A DNA stretch of 64,000 nt from Marasmius tenuissimus. Lineage: Eukaryota > Basidiomycota > Agaricomycetes > Agaricales > Marasmiaceae. The DNA is taken from positions 558,001 through 622,000 of the forward strand of contig JAQOTA010000014.1 of the NCBI GenBank assembly GCA_029532415.1. Direction: 5' to 3'. The notes under the pieces are model-generated. The model was not told the DNA's origin. It saw nothing but the letters and a program-made list of their open reading frames with translations, and searched no databases. Both the position numbers and the translations under genes were made by a program. Of the stretch, positions 42,859 to 55,400 are shown piece after piece (the stretch's first letter is position 1; every line of letters starts with the position of its first letter).

Positions 42859-44773
42859 GGTTGTTGAGCAATCGTTGGATGGAGTATCAATTACTGAAAA
42901 GTCGTTCCCTTTTAACCAGTCGTTCATCATCAAAAGACTACCATCGCCTCGTGATAGGCTCTTTGTCCCTCTGGGCCTTGACCATTTGCTTTGTTCTCGG
43001 CCATGAGCCACACGACAAAGAGCTCAAAGAGCGTCTTTGCGCAGTTCAGTCAAAAGGCTAAAGCGAGGTGAAAACGTGGTGAAACCGAGCGGCTCGTGGC
43101 AGATGCCAGGATCACCCCGTATGGTTACTCGCTGGGTTGGAGAAGTAAAGTTGAGTCAGTTCTCATAATCATACCGCTATACTGAGCACGCACCTCAACT
43201 CCCTTTCAGACCGTGAGCCCATATCGAGAAACGTTCCTTCTCCACCGAAACACAGCTAATCGTCGACCTTCGGTTGAAAGCATCGCCTGGTGCGTTTCCT
43301 ATCAGATTATTTAGAAGATAACATGATAACGAACACTGAACGACTGACTGGTCAGTCCTTCATGTCTCTTTCGACAGGTATAACAGTGTAAGATGACATT
43401 GGCCCTGTGGGTTTTGATCACAGTTGAGGACATCATGGTGGTTGGAAAGAGAGAGGTCTGCCCCACGTTGTACGATGAAGTTCTTCTCGATGACAGCTCA
43501 CTAAAGCAAAGGCGCAAAGTTAATTCAGTACTATCTATCAGCATGCTTTTGTACTGAGGACGCACCTCAACTCCTTTTTCGGCCATGTAGACACATACTG
43601 ACTCCTCCCCACAGAAATATGTTTGACTTGGACCGCTCGCTTGCTGCGAATTACTGTGTTTGCCATCAATCCATTTGAAGGAAAGAGTAATCACACAGAC
43701 ATACTTACCGGCATTCCCGTGAGAGCAAAACAGCAGTGAGTTTGTTGGTTTTGATGATCATGCAAGTCGAGACTTCTGGCTGAGAGCCTTGTGGACTTGA
43801 GAGTCTTGGATCAGAAAATTTGCCGGACCGGACCGTGTCGCGCTTGCTCTCCACCACCAGCAACTTGTCTGTGACGATGGTAAGCACTTGTGAGCGGTAT
43901 GCTCCCAATCGCCCGTTAGACTTCGGCGCTTCAGTGCTACACTGCGCTCTCGATTGCGACTCGAGTGTGTTGATTCTCGAATCTCACTCTCGTGGCTGTA
44001 CTACCGTCTACTATCATTAAAATTCCACACCGGCGGGAGACACCGAACCTCCCGGTACCTCCTACAGTACACCACAGCACAGCTCTTCATGCTGTGAAGC
44101 GACACGCAAGGTGAGTTGTAACTTGTATGTATCGTGCACTCACTGCGGATGGAGTCTCAATGTTCTCCCAGGAAATACAAGGTTTTCGAATTCATCTTAC
44201 GCACGCCTGTATCGGTGGCGGTCGATTTCGCGCCCATTTTCATCTCTTCCTTGATGCCCGTGCTCCTGAAGTATTCCCTGCGTGCGAGGATCAGACGGAG
44301 GCCGCATGCATACTTGTTTTTACTTTGGGTATAACCGGGAAAGGGACGCAATCACAAGTCGCGGAAGAAACAGAAATAGTCGGTACCAAGACGTCGGTGG
44401 AGAGTGGCTACTTCCTGGTCATGATTCCTTGTTTTCTTTTGCGTCTCAAGAAGGATAAGCCGAGGGTTGGACTTTCGGAGTCGACTCGAACATCCACCGC
44501 TCTGATGGCAGTGATCTTACTGATGCATGGCGTCTGTTTCCTGTATCTTCCGTAGCCGTTTTAGGCCAGATCACTGACATCGGCAGTTGACGCTGTGTAA
44601 TTCACCGCCCTCCCGAAGGCTCGAAGGTTCATATTCATGATTAATTCGGGATGGCTGTAAGGGTAAGGGGTAAGTCATATACAGCTGTCTTGGTCCCCAT
44701 ATACCGCAGCTGTATATATAACCCCATCCTCGTAGCCATCGCCCTCGTCCCTGGGCCCCCATGCTGGACGGAG
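42859..44773. other. Intergenic with a dispersed flank repeat, no confident gene
   Basis: 42950-43400 resembles 1320-1810 (for example CTCGTGGCAG, TTTCCTxTCAGA), i.e. the 5' flank duplicated with the disordered-protein gene. 43800-43850 has the GCCGGACCGGACC block also seen in F-box/LRR flanks. A 142-codon frame (44127-44555) and an overlapping hydrophobic one are present but show no family. Confidence 0.4.
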
Positions 44774-46422
44774 ATGCTGCTTCCGCACGGATTAGCATCG
44801 AACCAAACTCTTGCTGACTCTGGTGCGTTATCACAACTCTGGCAATTCTGCGAGCATTCCTTGACATCATGACATTCCCCAGGATCCCAAGACGTCAATT
44901 CGAGTTCCAACCCCAGCACCGTCCTCCTCAACCTCTTCCTCTCCCTCCAACTCATCTCCCTAGTTGGTCTCGTCCTCATCCTCGCTACCGTTCTCGTATC
45001 CGGGAAAACCACGAAGCGACACCCGATATGGATGAATTTCATGATTTGCTGGGTGGTTTCGTGTGTGTCGTATAGGTGTGTTCACATCCGGCACGTCGAA
45101 ACTAGCACTCACCCAGTCAACCCCGCCATCAGCTTTATGGTCGGCCACTCAATCACTTGGGTACCCCCTCACGCGCTTTGTTTCGTTCAAGCAGTGATGA
45201 TATATACAGTTCCCTCCTTGTATGTCCTTTAGCATCATATTCTCTTCTTTCCCGGATGGTACTTACTTGAGCCCGTCACATTCTCAGGACCGCTGGAGCT
45301 ACATTAGCTTTACTCGTGCATGTGCGTACGCTGTGGCGCTGTCTCCGTCAAGGATCCGAGCCTGAAATATCGGTTTTTAATTTATAGGTTCTTATATTCT
45401 TCCGAATATCCTTCACTTTCCCGGAAGCTGCGCATACTAGACCACAGCCTATCTGGTACATCCTCGTGTGTTTCGTTTCATTTCCCTCTGCTCCACTCCT
45501 ACTCAACTTTTGACCTCAGCTCATCACTGTACCTCACATCCCGGCCCTGGGAATGTTCCTTTTGTCTCTCGGTATCGGTCTTAAAGACCCCGAACTGTGA
45601 AGAGAACGGAGAGTGGGATGTATTGTAATATGGAGAATGAGTATCCGTGAGTAACTCTGCGTTCTGAATCTTATTGCTAGTACTTACTCACCTCTGATTG
45701 ATAACGTTCAGAGGCAAAATCTCGGCAATCATAGTGACGGTGTTCATGCTCGGCTCCATTGCTCTCGAAATCCTCATCTTCCTGCACCTTCGGAGGAATC
45801 GGGACGCGATTAACAGCAACGATGTTTTTATACATATGAGAGGGACGGTCGTACGTGTGATGGCGTTCGGTGGGGCGACGGTTCTGTCTGCTGGGTGAGT
45901 TTCGATCGAGTGTTCGTTCAAGAGGAGGATTTAACGCCATGAATTCATGTGTAGGCTTGGAATTGTGTTCTTCGCCATTGAAGACCACGGCTCGGGGTTC
46001 AATATCGTTATCGCGCTCAGTATGTCCTCCCTGTTTTTATTTCTACCCTTGGGTTTCTGATGTCTTTTCTGCTGCTAGTTCCCCTCAGCGCGACACTTGT
46101 TTTTGGAACACAAGAGGTAAGCTCAAAAACTCGTTCGGTATCGACTTGGTACTCAACGATACCTTGCCCTGTCATTTAGGATATCATCCGGTCATGGGTC
46201 ACCGGCTTCGGTCATCTTCGCAAGCTCCCGTCCTTCATTTCCCGCTCAGCGAACCCGAACCCGGACCAGCCACAACGGGTGGCGATCAATATGCGGACTT
46301 TAACCCAGAGTGTCAGTGAGATCAGTCGAACCGGAAATACGTCTCTATCTCCTATAGATACGATTCAGTCCCAGAGTCGCGTATCACACTTTTCAAAGAC
46401 GAGTTTGCATTTCGGACATTGA
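44774..46422 (+). pseudogene. Seven-TM receptor-like membrane protein, one frameshift
   Basis: Exons about 44774-44822, 44883-45075, 45133-45219, 45288-45321, 45388-45465, 45520-45646, 45712-45894, 45955-46019, 46079-46116, 46180-46422. Seven hydrophobic segments: LFLSLQLISLVGLVLILATV; WMNFMICWVVSCVSYSFMVG; LCFVQAVMIYTVPSL; LLITVPHIPALGMFLLS; KISAIIVTVFMLGSIALEIL; VVRVMAFGGATVLSAGLGIV; FNIVIALIPLSATLVFG, then a cytoplasmic Ser/Thr-rich tail. Marks such as IGLKDPEL, MYCNMENEYP and RHPIWMNF belong to a large agaricomycete family of putative receptors. One base is missing near 45597 (CTGTGAAG where CTG-xTG-AAG is expected), so either the gene is freshly dead or the assembly has an error. Confidence 0.6.
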
Positions 46423-46948
46423 CATTGACATTTTCATTCATCATTCAACATTCATTCCATCGCATACTTCAATTTTTTAAGAGTCGCGGTTTTCTTTAAC
46501 ATGATGTATCATAGTCTTTGTAGCCTTACTAACAGTTTTTCTTGGGGAAAAAATTATCATTTGAGGGTTTTGTTGCTAAAGGGCTCGAGTGGCACAACAG
46601 GACGTCTGACGCGTACTCCTTGGTGGGGAGGAACGTGTCAGGAATCCTGACGCGTCCAGTCACGAGGCATCACGAGGAGCTCACGTTGCTCAGCTCAGAC
46701 TGGCAGGCACTGAGGCACCGGCAAACTAAGACTTCCACGCTTGTTCTGTTTCTTGCAAGTTTCTCTCACCCCGGTATTCGGTTCTCAACGCTAGAACATA
46801 CCTGGTAGGTACCCAGAAAGTAAGTCGTGTTTTGGTATTTGCTACGCGCTGACGCTCCAAACTCCTCGTTCGATTGTCCTCCCAGATTCGCCGTGCACGA
46901 CCAGAATGCAAGGTTGGTACTCGAGATAAATCGTGATAAACAGCCTGT
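46423..46948. other. Intergenic between convergent genes, no gene
   Basis: Short repeats of TGACATTGACATT (46416-46432) and two TGACGCGT sites (about 46607 and 46646) are the only visible structure. Confidence 0.35.
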
Positions 46949-48903
46949 TCACCACAAGAGAGAATCATTCCACCATCTATTACTTTCATCATGTAGCAAA
47001 CCGGTGGACGGGGTATCAAACACCAGATGCGGGTCCTCTCGCGCCTCCTGCCATGTCCAATCCAACATCACACCTTCCGCATCTTGCATTACCCTCAACC
47101 CATCCTAGTCTTGTCTCTGCCTCCCAAGTGCATCAAAGATCTTCCACACATCTCTTCGGCGCACCAGCCCAAAGTCAACTCGAAACGTCCTTACGTTTGT
47201 TTGCCGTGTCTTCTTTGCAAAGTCGAACAGCATATCCCCATCGTCGAGATCACATCTCCCCACATCGATGTCCTCTAATCGGGCACACAATGACAAGGTG
47301 AATGCGTTGTCAGGTTCTGCACCGGCGGGCGACAGAAACTCCTGGAGGATTCATTTTAGCCATTCCCTTTGCCGGGTCGCAGGCCCCCTGACAATCTCAG
47401 ACTAGAGACTTCGGGGGCGGTTTTCGCGGCCCTTCTTGCCCCTTTCTACCGAGCGACTATACCCCAGGTTGACTGATACGAGGTCCTCTAGCGGTCGAAG
47501 GACCCTGATGACCACCTCTGCTGCGACTATGCGAGCGTGGCATATCTCAAGGTGGGTAAGTGGGTACTGGGATCGTTGAAGGAGGTCCTCAAAGGGAAGT
47601 TTAGCAGCGGTTTCGCCACCCCTCTTGTTGTCTCCGTAGGAAGCCACCGAAAATTTTCTCAACGAGGCAAGGGTGACGCTATCGAAGGTTTGTAAGATGA
47701 CTGATTCGAATCTCGGGCCGGAAGGCGCAACATCCGAGTCAGTACCCGTATCTGCGAAGGGTCCGGGATACTGAAGTGAAACGCCAAGGAATACTATGCG
47801 GAGGTTCTGGAGGCTGGGCCATCTTACAAGCTGGGCAACAGTGACGGAGGTGGTCCCGAAACTGTTGAAAGTGATAGAGAGTACGGTGGCCAGCGAGTGG
47901 CATTTAGCTGCGAGAGTCTGCATGAGTAGACTAGGGCGTAGTGGCAGTGTCATGGACTTAGAAGTTGTGATGGAAATTTCGGTCAAGTAGTGCCAGGATA
48001 TTGGAAGGGACAAAAACGCTGGGTCAATGATTTCGCGATATAAAACGAGCCGTCGAAGCGAGATTGCTCTGGCAAGGAGATGGCTGACAAGGGAGGAGAA
48101 GGAGAGATCGTGGTCAACGTTCAAGTATGTACGTCCGAGCTCGTAAGGATCGAAGAGTGCGTCGAAGCTGTGAAACAATTACAGAGATGACAGGGAGCTC
48201 GCTGGCAAACTCTTGAACGGAGTAAGGTCTAATGAATAAACCGCAGAGCTAAACGGTTCCCCAGCGATGTGAGTAGCGTGAAAAGCTCGGTGAACTCTGT
48301 CTTGAACATGCAAATAGCTACCGCCGATACGTTGGACAATGTCCTCGAACCACTTTGGACCACACTGTCACCCTCTAGAGACTCTTACATCTGCACGTCG
48401 AGGGAGATAGTGATTGGGATAGACCCGGACCTATCCAGCCAGGCTTTGAGACCGTCCTTTCTCTTGCGCAGGTGTTCAATGTAATCTTGTTCGAGGATCT
48501 TTGAAGATGGGATTGGTAGATGGATATGGATAGAAGTCCGGAGCTTTGGAGTACTGAGAGCGATTTCCCGCCATGAGCGACAGATGGTAGTGAGAAGGAG
48601 AGGGGCGCTTTTCGTTGTACGCGTACACAAATCAAGTGTATTGTCAGGCAGAGTTTCGACGAAGATCGATCTCCAAACATCCGCAGGAAGACGGCGAAAT
48701 GGCGAGAGAAGGGCACGGTGAAGATCGATGAACTGTTTCAACTCTTTTTGTCGAGCTTGTAATCGTGAGATCTCTTCGTCCAACTTGCGCAAGCGCTCTT
48801 CAGGCTCCTGGATAAGAGCGCGCAGCATGTTCTGCTCCTCGACGGAGGGAGCATGGCTCGTGTTCAGCACGTGTGTGAATGGTGTATATATGTTAAAATC
48901 CAT
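46949..48903 (-). pseudogene. F-box/LRR-like copy 5, broken
   Basis: Starts MDFNIYTPFTHVLN at 48903 with an intact coiled coil (EERLRKLDEEISRLQ) and F-box (SPFRRLPADVWRSIFVETLPDN...CRSWREIAL). The frame stops after SLDVQM (48385), is disturbed to about 48180, resumes through the leucine-rich body (47402-48178), breaks again near 47300-47400, and has an in-frame TAG at 47105-47107 where paralogues have Ser (RQD-stop-DGLRVMQD). The true family ending WWNDSLLW-stop is still readable at 46949. Several lesions, so a dead gene. Confidence 0.75.
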
Positions 48904-49371
48904 CCCCAAATGATCTGTTCGTAGCCTTTGAGTTGAGATACAGCGGCAGAGATACACAAAGAATGATATGGATTCCTTCACCCATGCAATATCTCTGGTG
49001 TCTTGAATCTTCGAGTGACTAATTTGACGGAGGAGGGAGAAGGTAAGCAGGGAATCATCGATCATTCGATGAGCGCTTCTCATGCGGACCCTGCAGATCA
49101 CCGGGATGGCAAAACTCCCTGCCGAATATCTCTGACCCGAGTCATCGCTCTTTCTACTTAGTAGTTAAGAACGGTCTGAATTGGATACTTAAAACTAGAC
49201 CACTGGGCTACGCCAGAAAACCAAAAGTATCGAATTTAACCCTTGAAATTAAATCTCTGAGAACTGGATGAGGACTTCTGTAGTAGTACCACTTCGGTAC
49301 TAAGGTTTACATGTTAAGCTTGTATTGTTCGCCAAATAAATTGGACCAAGAAGAATATACGGTACCCAATC
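48904..49371. other. Intergenic between F-box/LRR copies 5 and 6
   Basis: No gene recognised; it includes the 5' region of copy 5 and the 3' region of copy 6. It is AT-richer than the flanking genes at 49180-49380. Confidence 0.35.
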
Positions 49372-51302
49372 CTACCAGTCTCTACTTCTCCCAGGCATAC
49401 CGGCGGCAGGATCCTCAGGCCTGGGTTTCGGGGGGAACCGGTAATCCTCCTTCCACCTCCAATCCAATACCATCCCTCGCTCCTCTCGCATCATTCGCAT
49501 AGCCTCTTGCATCTTGGCCGAGTCCGTGAATGCCCGTATGATATCCCAGGGAACCAAACCAAACTCAAGCCGGATTGCCCTCAGACTCCCTTTCTCCCTC
49601 GCAAAATCCAGTATCGGGATGGCGTCGTCGACGGTACACCCAACTGCGCTGAGATATTTAAGATCGGAACATACTTCCTGGATGAAAGCTCCCGGAAGAG
49701 TTGGCCCGACCAGCCTCTCTGCCACCTAGTGGCTCGGAAAGGCTGGGGTAGACCAACTTGTGATCCTCTACCACCCCTTGCCATGTTCATAAGCCCAAAA
49801 TCGAGTGATTCGAGCTTTCCCATGAGTCGGAGGACTCGCAGTACTGTCTCGACTGCAAATAGGTGCGGAGCGGAAAGTTCGAAATGTGTGATACCCCCAG
49901 CGCATTGCGAACGGTGAAGGAGATCTTCGAATGCTAGTTTTCGTATGCCGAAAAAGACAGGATGACCACAATCACTACCACGAATATCATGGTCGGTGTA
50001 ACTGTCATCACCATCATCATAATCGTTGTCCTCGGATATATCAGCCAGAGGAGGGATGGTCCCGTCAAAGCTTACGGACAAGCTTGTTAGCGACGGAAGG
50101 GTGACAGCCTCGAATACTTCAATGACACTAGGAAGGAATGCTACCTCGCGGCGCGAGATGAACACGAAACAGGGACAACAGAATGCCACCCGTAGGTTCT
50201 GGACGCTGGACCATATGGGCGGTGGGCTCGAGATACTGGGAACTCTACCAGTAATAGCCGTGTGCTGTATGCTGTCCAGCTCAATCGAGAGCGTTCTCAA
50301 TAAATGACACTTGGTCGACAGAAGCTGCATGATCCGACCGGGCTCCAAACTGTGCGAGGACGGATACAAGAGGCAAAGTTCAATTAGGTTGTGCCATGCG
50401 ACCGGAAGGGACAATGCTGCCTCCGAAATGGTCTCATGTGACAACTGGAGCCGTCGAAGTGCAGGCGCACGCATAAGGAGGTCCACGAGAGTCTCCTGTT
50501 CTGTGGAGGGTCCAGTTTCGGATCCTCCGTTCGCCGGTTCCTGCATCTCCCAGAATAAATTTCCACAGCTATAGAAGCTCTCTAGACACGGAAGATCATC
50601 TGTCACCATTCCGAACGGGTGCATATCCAAAGTCAACCGAACGTTCGCGCCAAACGCGATTATCTTCCATCGACGGGAGTAACGAGCGATAAGCCGCATG
50701 AGCTCAGTCTGGAGGGAGCGGATAGCTGGGGAAATGGAGACATTGAATAGTCCAAATCGAGCTCTAGAACACACGGGATCGTGTAGCCCCGCGGCGAGGG
50801 ATATTGTGAGAGGGAGGGATCCGGACCTGTCGAGCCAACGCTTTATACCCTCTATTCTCTCGCGAGACATTGAGAGGTGATGTTCGTCGGGAAAAGTCGG
50901 CGGCGGTGCTGGAACAAAAATATGAAGAGAATTCCACAGTTTCGGTGTGCTGAGGGCGATCTCCCGCCACGAGCAACAGACCGTGGTGAGCAAGAGTGGG
51001 GCTATTCTCGTTGCACGGAAGCAGAGACCGAGCGGGCTTTGGGGGAGACATTCAATGAAAATCAATCTCCAGACGTCCGCAGGAATACGACGGCATGGTG
51101 AGAGGAGGGCGGAATGAAGGTCAACGAAGTGTTCCAATGCGTGTCGCCGCGCTTGTAAACGCGAGATTTCCTCGTCTATCTTGCACAGCTCTCCTTCTGG
51201 ACTTTGGACGAGGTGGCGCAGCATACTTTGCTCCACAACCGACGGGGCGTAATTGGTGTTCAAGACATGAGCGAAGGGTGTATCGATACCGATGAAATCC
51301 AT
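49372..51302 (-). pseudogene. F-box/LRR-like copy 6, divergent, one frameshift
   Basis: Starts MDFIGIDTPFAHVLN at 51302. Coiled coil (EGELCKIDEEISRLQ), F-box (SPCRRIPADVWRLIFIECLPQS...CCSWREIAL...KLW) and a leucine-rich body with an acidic insert (EDNDYDDGDDSYTD). It is the most divergent paralogue. The frame ends at about 49581, but conserved family sequence continues in another frame (KYLSAVGCTVDDAIPILDF, GMVLDWRWKED) to a stop at 49372. The switch lies near 49690-49725, so a single indel separates the two. Either a recent pseudogene or an assembly error; otherwise intact. Confidence 0.7.
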
Positions 51303-51746
51303 CCTAGCCAAGGTGGTAAGCACATCGTAATTTCGTTTGCCATTTTGATAGTTGATCAAAACACGACGGTAATGGAGGACAGAGTGGTTCAATGTTCGAG
51401 ATGCTCAAGATGCTCACCTATTTCTTTGCTCTTCTGTAGGATATCTATTGTGGAAGTCGACGATGGTCAAAATGTGAACGTTGTCTGCCAATGGGCCCGC
51501 ACGCTGTCAGGTAGCGCGGGTCTTGATTTTGCGAGGTCTTTCTTGAAGGCGTTGGTATATGACAGAATATTTTTGGCTGTTCTTTGTTGGCTTCGAAAAA
51601 TGGTAAAGGCCGGTGGTAGCGAGTACCAGAAAATCGACCAAGCAGTAGTACTTGGCTGTGGTGAACGTTGAACAAAGGCGTGGGAGACCGGAGCTGAATC
51701 TGGGAGACAATGAAGTAGCGGGCCGAGCGATTCCGGCGGTTGTCCG
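51303..51746. other. Intergenic, no gene
   Basis: Upstream of copy 6; overlapping short frames on the minus strand (51445-51760) lack any family signature. Confidence 0.3.
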
Positions 51747-52424
51747 TCAACCACCAACACCTATCGTTACGGTAAAGCGAGTTGCTGGCCCCTCGCAGTA
51801 CTGCCCAAGCTTATTCACCGGGCTGAAATCTATCTGCACGAGCAGTGCAATGATCCGGAACAGAATTATGTGCCCTTTATTCATGTGCCTTCTCCTTTTC
51901 ACTCTCACTTCAAGAATAACCGTACAAGGATTATGGTCGTCGGAAAAAGATAGTATCGAGTAACGTGGGAGGGCGAAGGTATGCTGTTTGCTCATAGGTA
52001 CATACTTAAGGAGCCTAACAACATCGAAATACTCGCGATAGATGAAGATTGCGGAACAAAATTCGAACAATATGCCAGGAAGCTCGTGCGTAATCTTTTG
52101 ACCTGAGTGTCTTGGAATCCCTATGAAGGTTTTACTTGTAGAAGGGAGAAATGTGGGCCCGCCAGAGGATACGAGTACCTTTTTTTGCAACGAGAATCCA
52201 AGCCTGATTTTTAGGCAATGTTGTTCAAGACCTTTGCGTGGCATAAAGTCTATTCTACATACCGTGGAGTCCATCCTCTCCAGCGAGGAATTCACGCTGT
52301 ACCAGTGGACACGAAGGCTCTTGGAAAGGCCCGGTCTATCGAAACGTATGGCCGACTTGTAGAGAACCAACTGTGGAGCTACGCCACTGAAGGACTGGTC
52401 AACCTGGCGTGTAAACGTGAGCAA
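51747..52424 (-). CDS. Hypothetical protein, weak support
   Basis: A 225-codon uninterrupted minus-strand frame, MLTFTRQVDQSF..., containing RKGLEQHCLKIRLGFSLQKK and a C-terminal part with hydrophobic stretches (ILFRIIALLVQIDF). No domain is recognised and no paralogue occurs in the window. A 45-nt stretch near 52140-52185 starting GTACTCG and ending with AG could be an intron. Only its length in non-repetitive DNA argues for a gene. Confidence 0.25.
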   Translation of the reverse strand: MLTFTRQVDQSFSGVAPQLVLYKSAIRFDRPGLSKSLRVHWYSVNSSLERMDSTVCRIDFMPRKGLEQHCLKIRLGFSLQKKVLVSSGGPTFLPSTSKTFIGIPRHSGQKITHELPGILFEFCSAIFIYREYFDVVRLLKYVPMSKQHTFALPRYSILSFSDDHNPCTVILEVRVKRRRHMNKGHIILFRIIALLVQIDFSPVNKLGQYCEGPATRFTVTIGVGG

Positions 52425-55400
52425 GCTTTCGGGGATCTAACCCTTTTGTCCTCACTATCGAATCAATACCTCAGAGTTTGATGCGATCTCTTGTCAGACT
52501 GTCGATGTTTGGATGCATACACTTCGATAAACGAGTGCCTTGCACCCTGTTAACTCACTTGCGCCTTTCGTTCTCGCCAACCTGGAACCCTACCCGACCT
52601 TTCGAACCTGCAAGCTACAACTTGGTGCTCGATTGCCCTCCTTCCCTGAGATCTAAACTCGTACACCTGGAGGTGCACATTCGTTGTTTAAGCAAATAGA
52701 CACTGTTTATTGTACGCGCACAGACGTCAGGCTTGATATGCAATGTGCGTAAACCCCCGTTCTCACTTTCTTACATACTGACCTTTGTCGAAGGACAGGA
52801 TAAGACGGGTATCTCATCTTCACCCTGATAGAGGCGCCACAAAGTGCAGTAAATCGCGAATGGGGCTATTCTCTCATTCCCGGAGTCCGGACCGTCGAGT
52901 CCCCAGTCTGACGACTCGCGTTCAGGTTCGCTGGCTCCTGAGTCTATGGGGTATCCGACGAACCCAGCGGAGAGTTGGGATCAGCGAAGTGGTCAAAGAG
53001 GTATCCATGACACGAAGATTGACAGCAACGGTGACTATGTTGGAGTCTGGACGCGCGCCTGATAAGCTTGAAGTCGTCGAAGCGGCTGATTTAGACCCTG
53101 TATTCAAACAAACTGCGAGTCTCGAGCTGAGGAAGCCCGTGAAGGGGAATTGGCAACTCATGCTGTCGTCATTGAATCACAGTCTCCTGTGGTTTTGTTG
53201 AGATCTCGTTCTCAGAATTTGATGCATCAACTTCCACCTGCAAACACTGAATATTCTCGGCCAGTGAGGCCCTTAATCAACGCACCGTGTACGAGGCCCC
53301 TGATTCAAGCGTAAGTATCTGCACTTACTTAGAGACTTTGAACTTTATGCCTCGTTGCAAGTTGCACGACTTGTGCCTCCCCGCCTCGGAATAGTTACAA
53401 CTTACGCGATGATTTCACAGGCACACCATATCGGTCAGTGACACTGAAAACCCTCTGGTATTTGCAGTGATGCTCCACAACACCACTCGCACAAGTTTAC
53501 AACTCAGTTGCCACTCAAACGGGTCCGTTGGAGTCAGTAACATAAAACAAATAATAATGAATCAAACTTAAAGCCCAATGTAAAGTACAACGAAACATCC
53601 GCGAATAGAAATTGGATTATCTTCGGCGTTTGGGGGCTTCGGACTTTTTAGGCCTTCCAACCTCGATGCTAGACTAACCAAGGAACAGGTGGCTGCTTCT
53701 CATTCTAGAAGCCTGGTACTCATCCCGTAACGGGCCCTGAGGCTGCATCATACAGGGGAAGGAAGAGGGGGAGGGGGGCGGACGTCCTGAACGATGGACG
53801 TAGCGCACTGGTCGCGTTTCGTGAAGACGGTGTGCAGTCTAACGACTCTGGCGATTCAAGACTTCTTCTCGTCCCGAAACTACTTGCCTACATTTTAGAC
53901 CGCCTGATACCGCGATCAGTGCTATTTTAACAGCGCCACCACCATATCGACTGAGTGGACGTAGGTTTGTGGCTGTCGACCCTCAGACACCGTTTCTTTT
54001 GCCACTGATAAATGTATAACTCAATAATGTTCATGTTGTCTCACTCTAAACTTAGAGGAACCCACGAGGGTCCTCGTAATCAGTACAAGTTGGTCTCGGA
54101 AAACTTAAAATCAGCAGCACACGCCGGAAATGAAACACCGTCTAGGGATGGGTCAAAATGCATCCCTGCTGTCTGTCGAGTAGGTCTTAGCATTTGCATG
54201 GATTGATTGCGACTCGGAATCTTGGCCACCTATCGCGGAAAGCTCGAAGCACTGGTTGTGGAGTTGCCGTTAAATTATTCGAAGGAGAGTGAGCGCTTAA
54301 ACCGCGACGACTATACGGAATGATATAAACTGCTCAAGTTCGGAAAGGCTGAATGTTCCTGTCATTCGTACTCGACATAGACAGGTAATACTTACTCATC
54401 GTCCTTCAAATGAAGGGCAATAATGACCACACTGGCATGATGATGGAGAAGCTGAACTTAGATTTCCCGTTCGGGTTGTAGTTTTCTGATGAGTACAGAT
54501 CATCGAAGCCCAAGCTGCCCAAGATAGCAATTTACCACGGTCGATGTGGTGAGTTTCTGTCGCCGGAATTTTTGAGAGTCCTGTCCGTCAGGCCCAGGTA
54601 CCTATGTTGTAAATGGCGAATATTTTAGCAGGACGTGTCTTGAGCGGTTCTGAACGGGAACGATGTGATGCAGCTCTGTGTACGATAGACCATTAACCCA
54701 TTGATAGTCTCTTCGGATGGTCTGGGGAGGCTCCCGAAGACTCTACACATGTAACACTTTTCTGGGACATAGGATTCTTAATTAAAACCTCGCGGTCCAA
54801 AAGCTTGATGCCTGATGGCCCTCAATATCTTCCATGGGGCGATCATGATGCGCAACGAGCTCTTATCCGGTTCCGTCTCCCGAGTCCGGGAGGCACACAA
54901 GCTGCGGCTTTCACAACTTCCGTTGAACTTGTAATTGAGAGACTGTTTAAGTTCTATTGTCAAGCAACGTCGGTATTCAACGGAAGTTGCCAATGCAAGG
55001 AAAATGCAGGATAACTATGTCCAGCTAGGTGAATGTACGCAAAGTTATGTAAATATTCGTGAAACTGGCCGAGACGCGGTCACTGGACCTACATTGCACG
55101 CGACGACGGACGGGTGATCTCGGTTTTCGGGTTTGAAGGGTCTCTATCATGCGGCTGTACGGACGCGTATTAGAGTGAAATTTGTGGCCATGCCAATTGG
55201 TGAGTTGTGATGGGATGATATCAATATGTCCATATTCCTCAGGCTGAGACGTGGGGGGCAGAGTCTGGATGCAGAGGGTACGCAGATCCGTCGTTTCTTT
55301 CATTTTACGGCTGAGACACGGCGGGTAATGTGGGGTAATATCTACCTACGTGATCGTTCTGCAACTGCGGAAGCATAACGAGCTGGCGGAGGCTGGCGGA

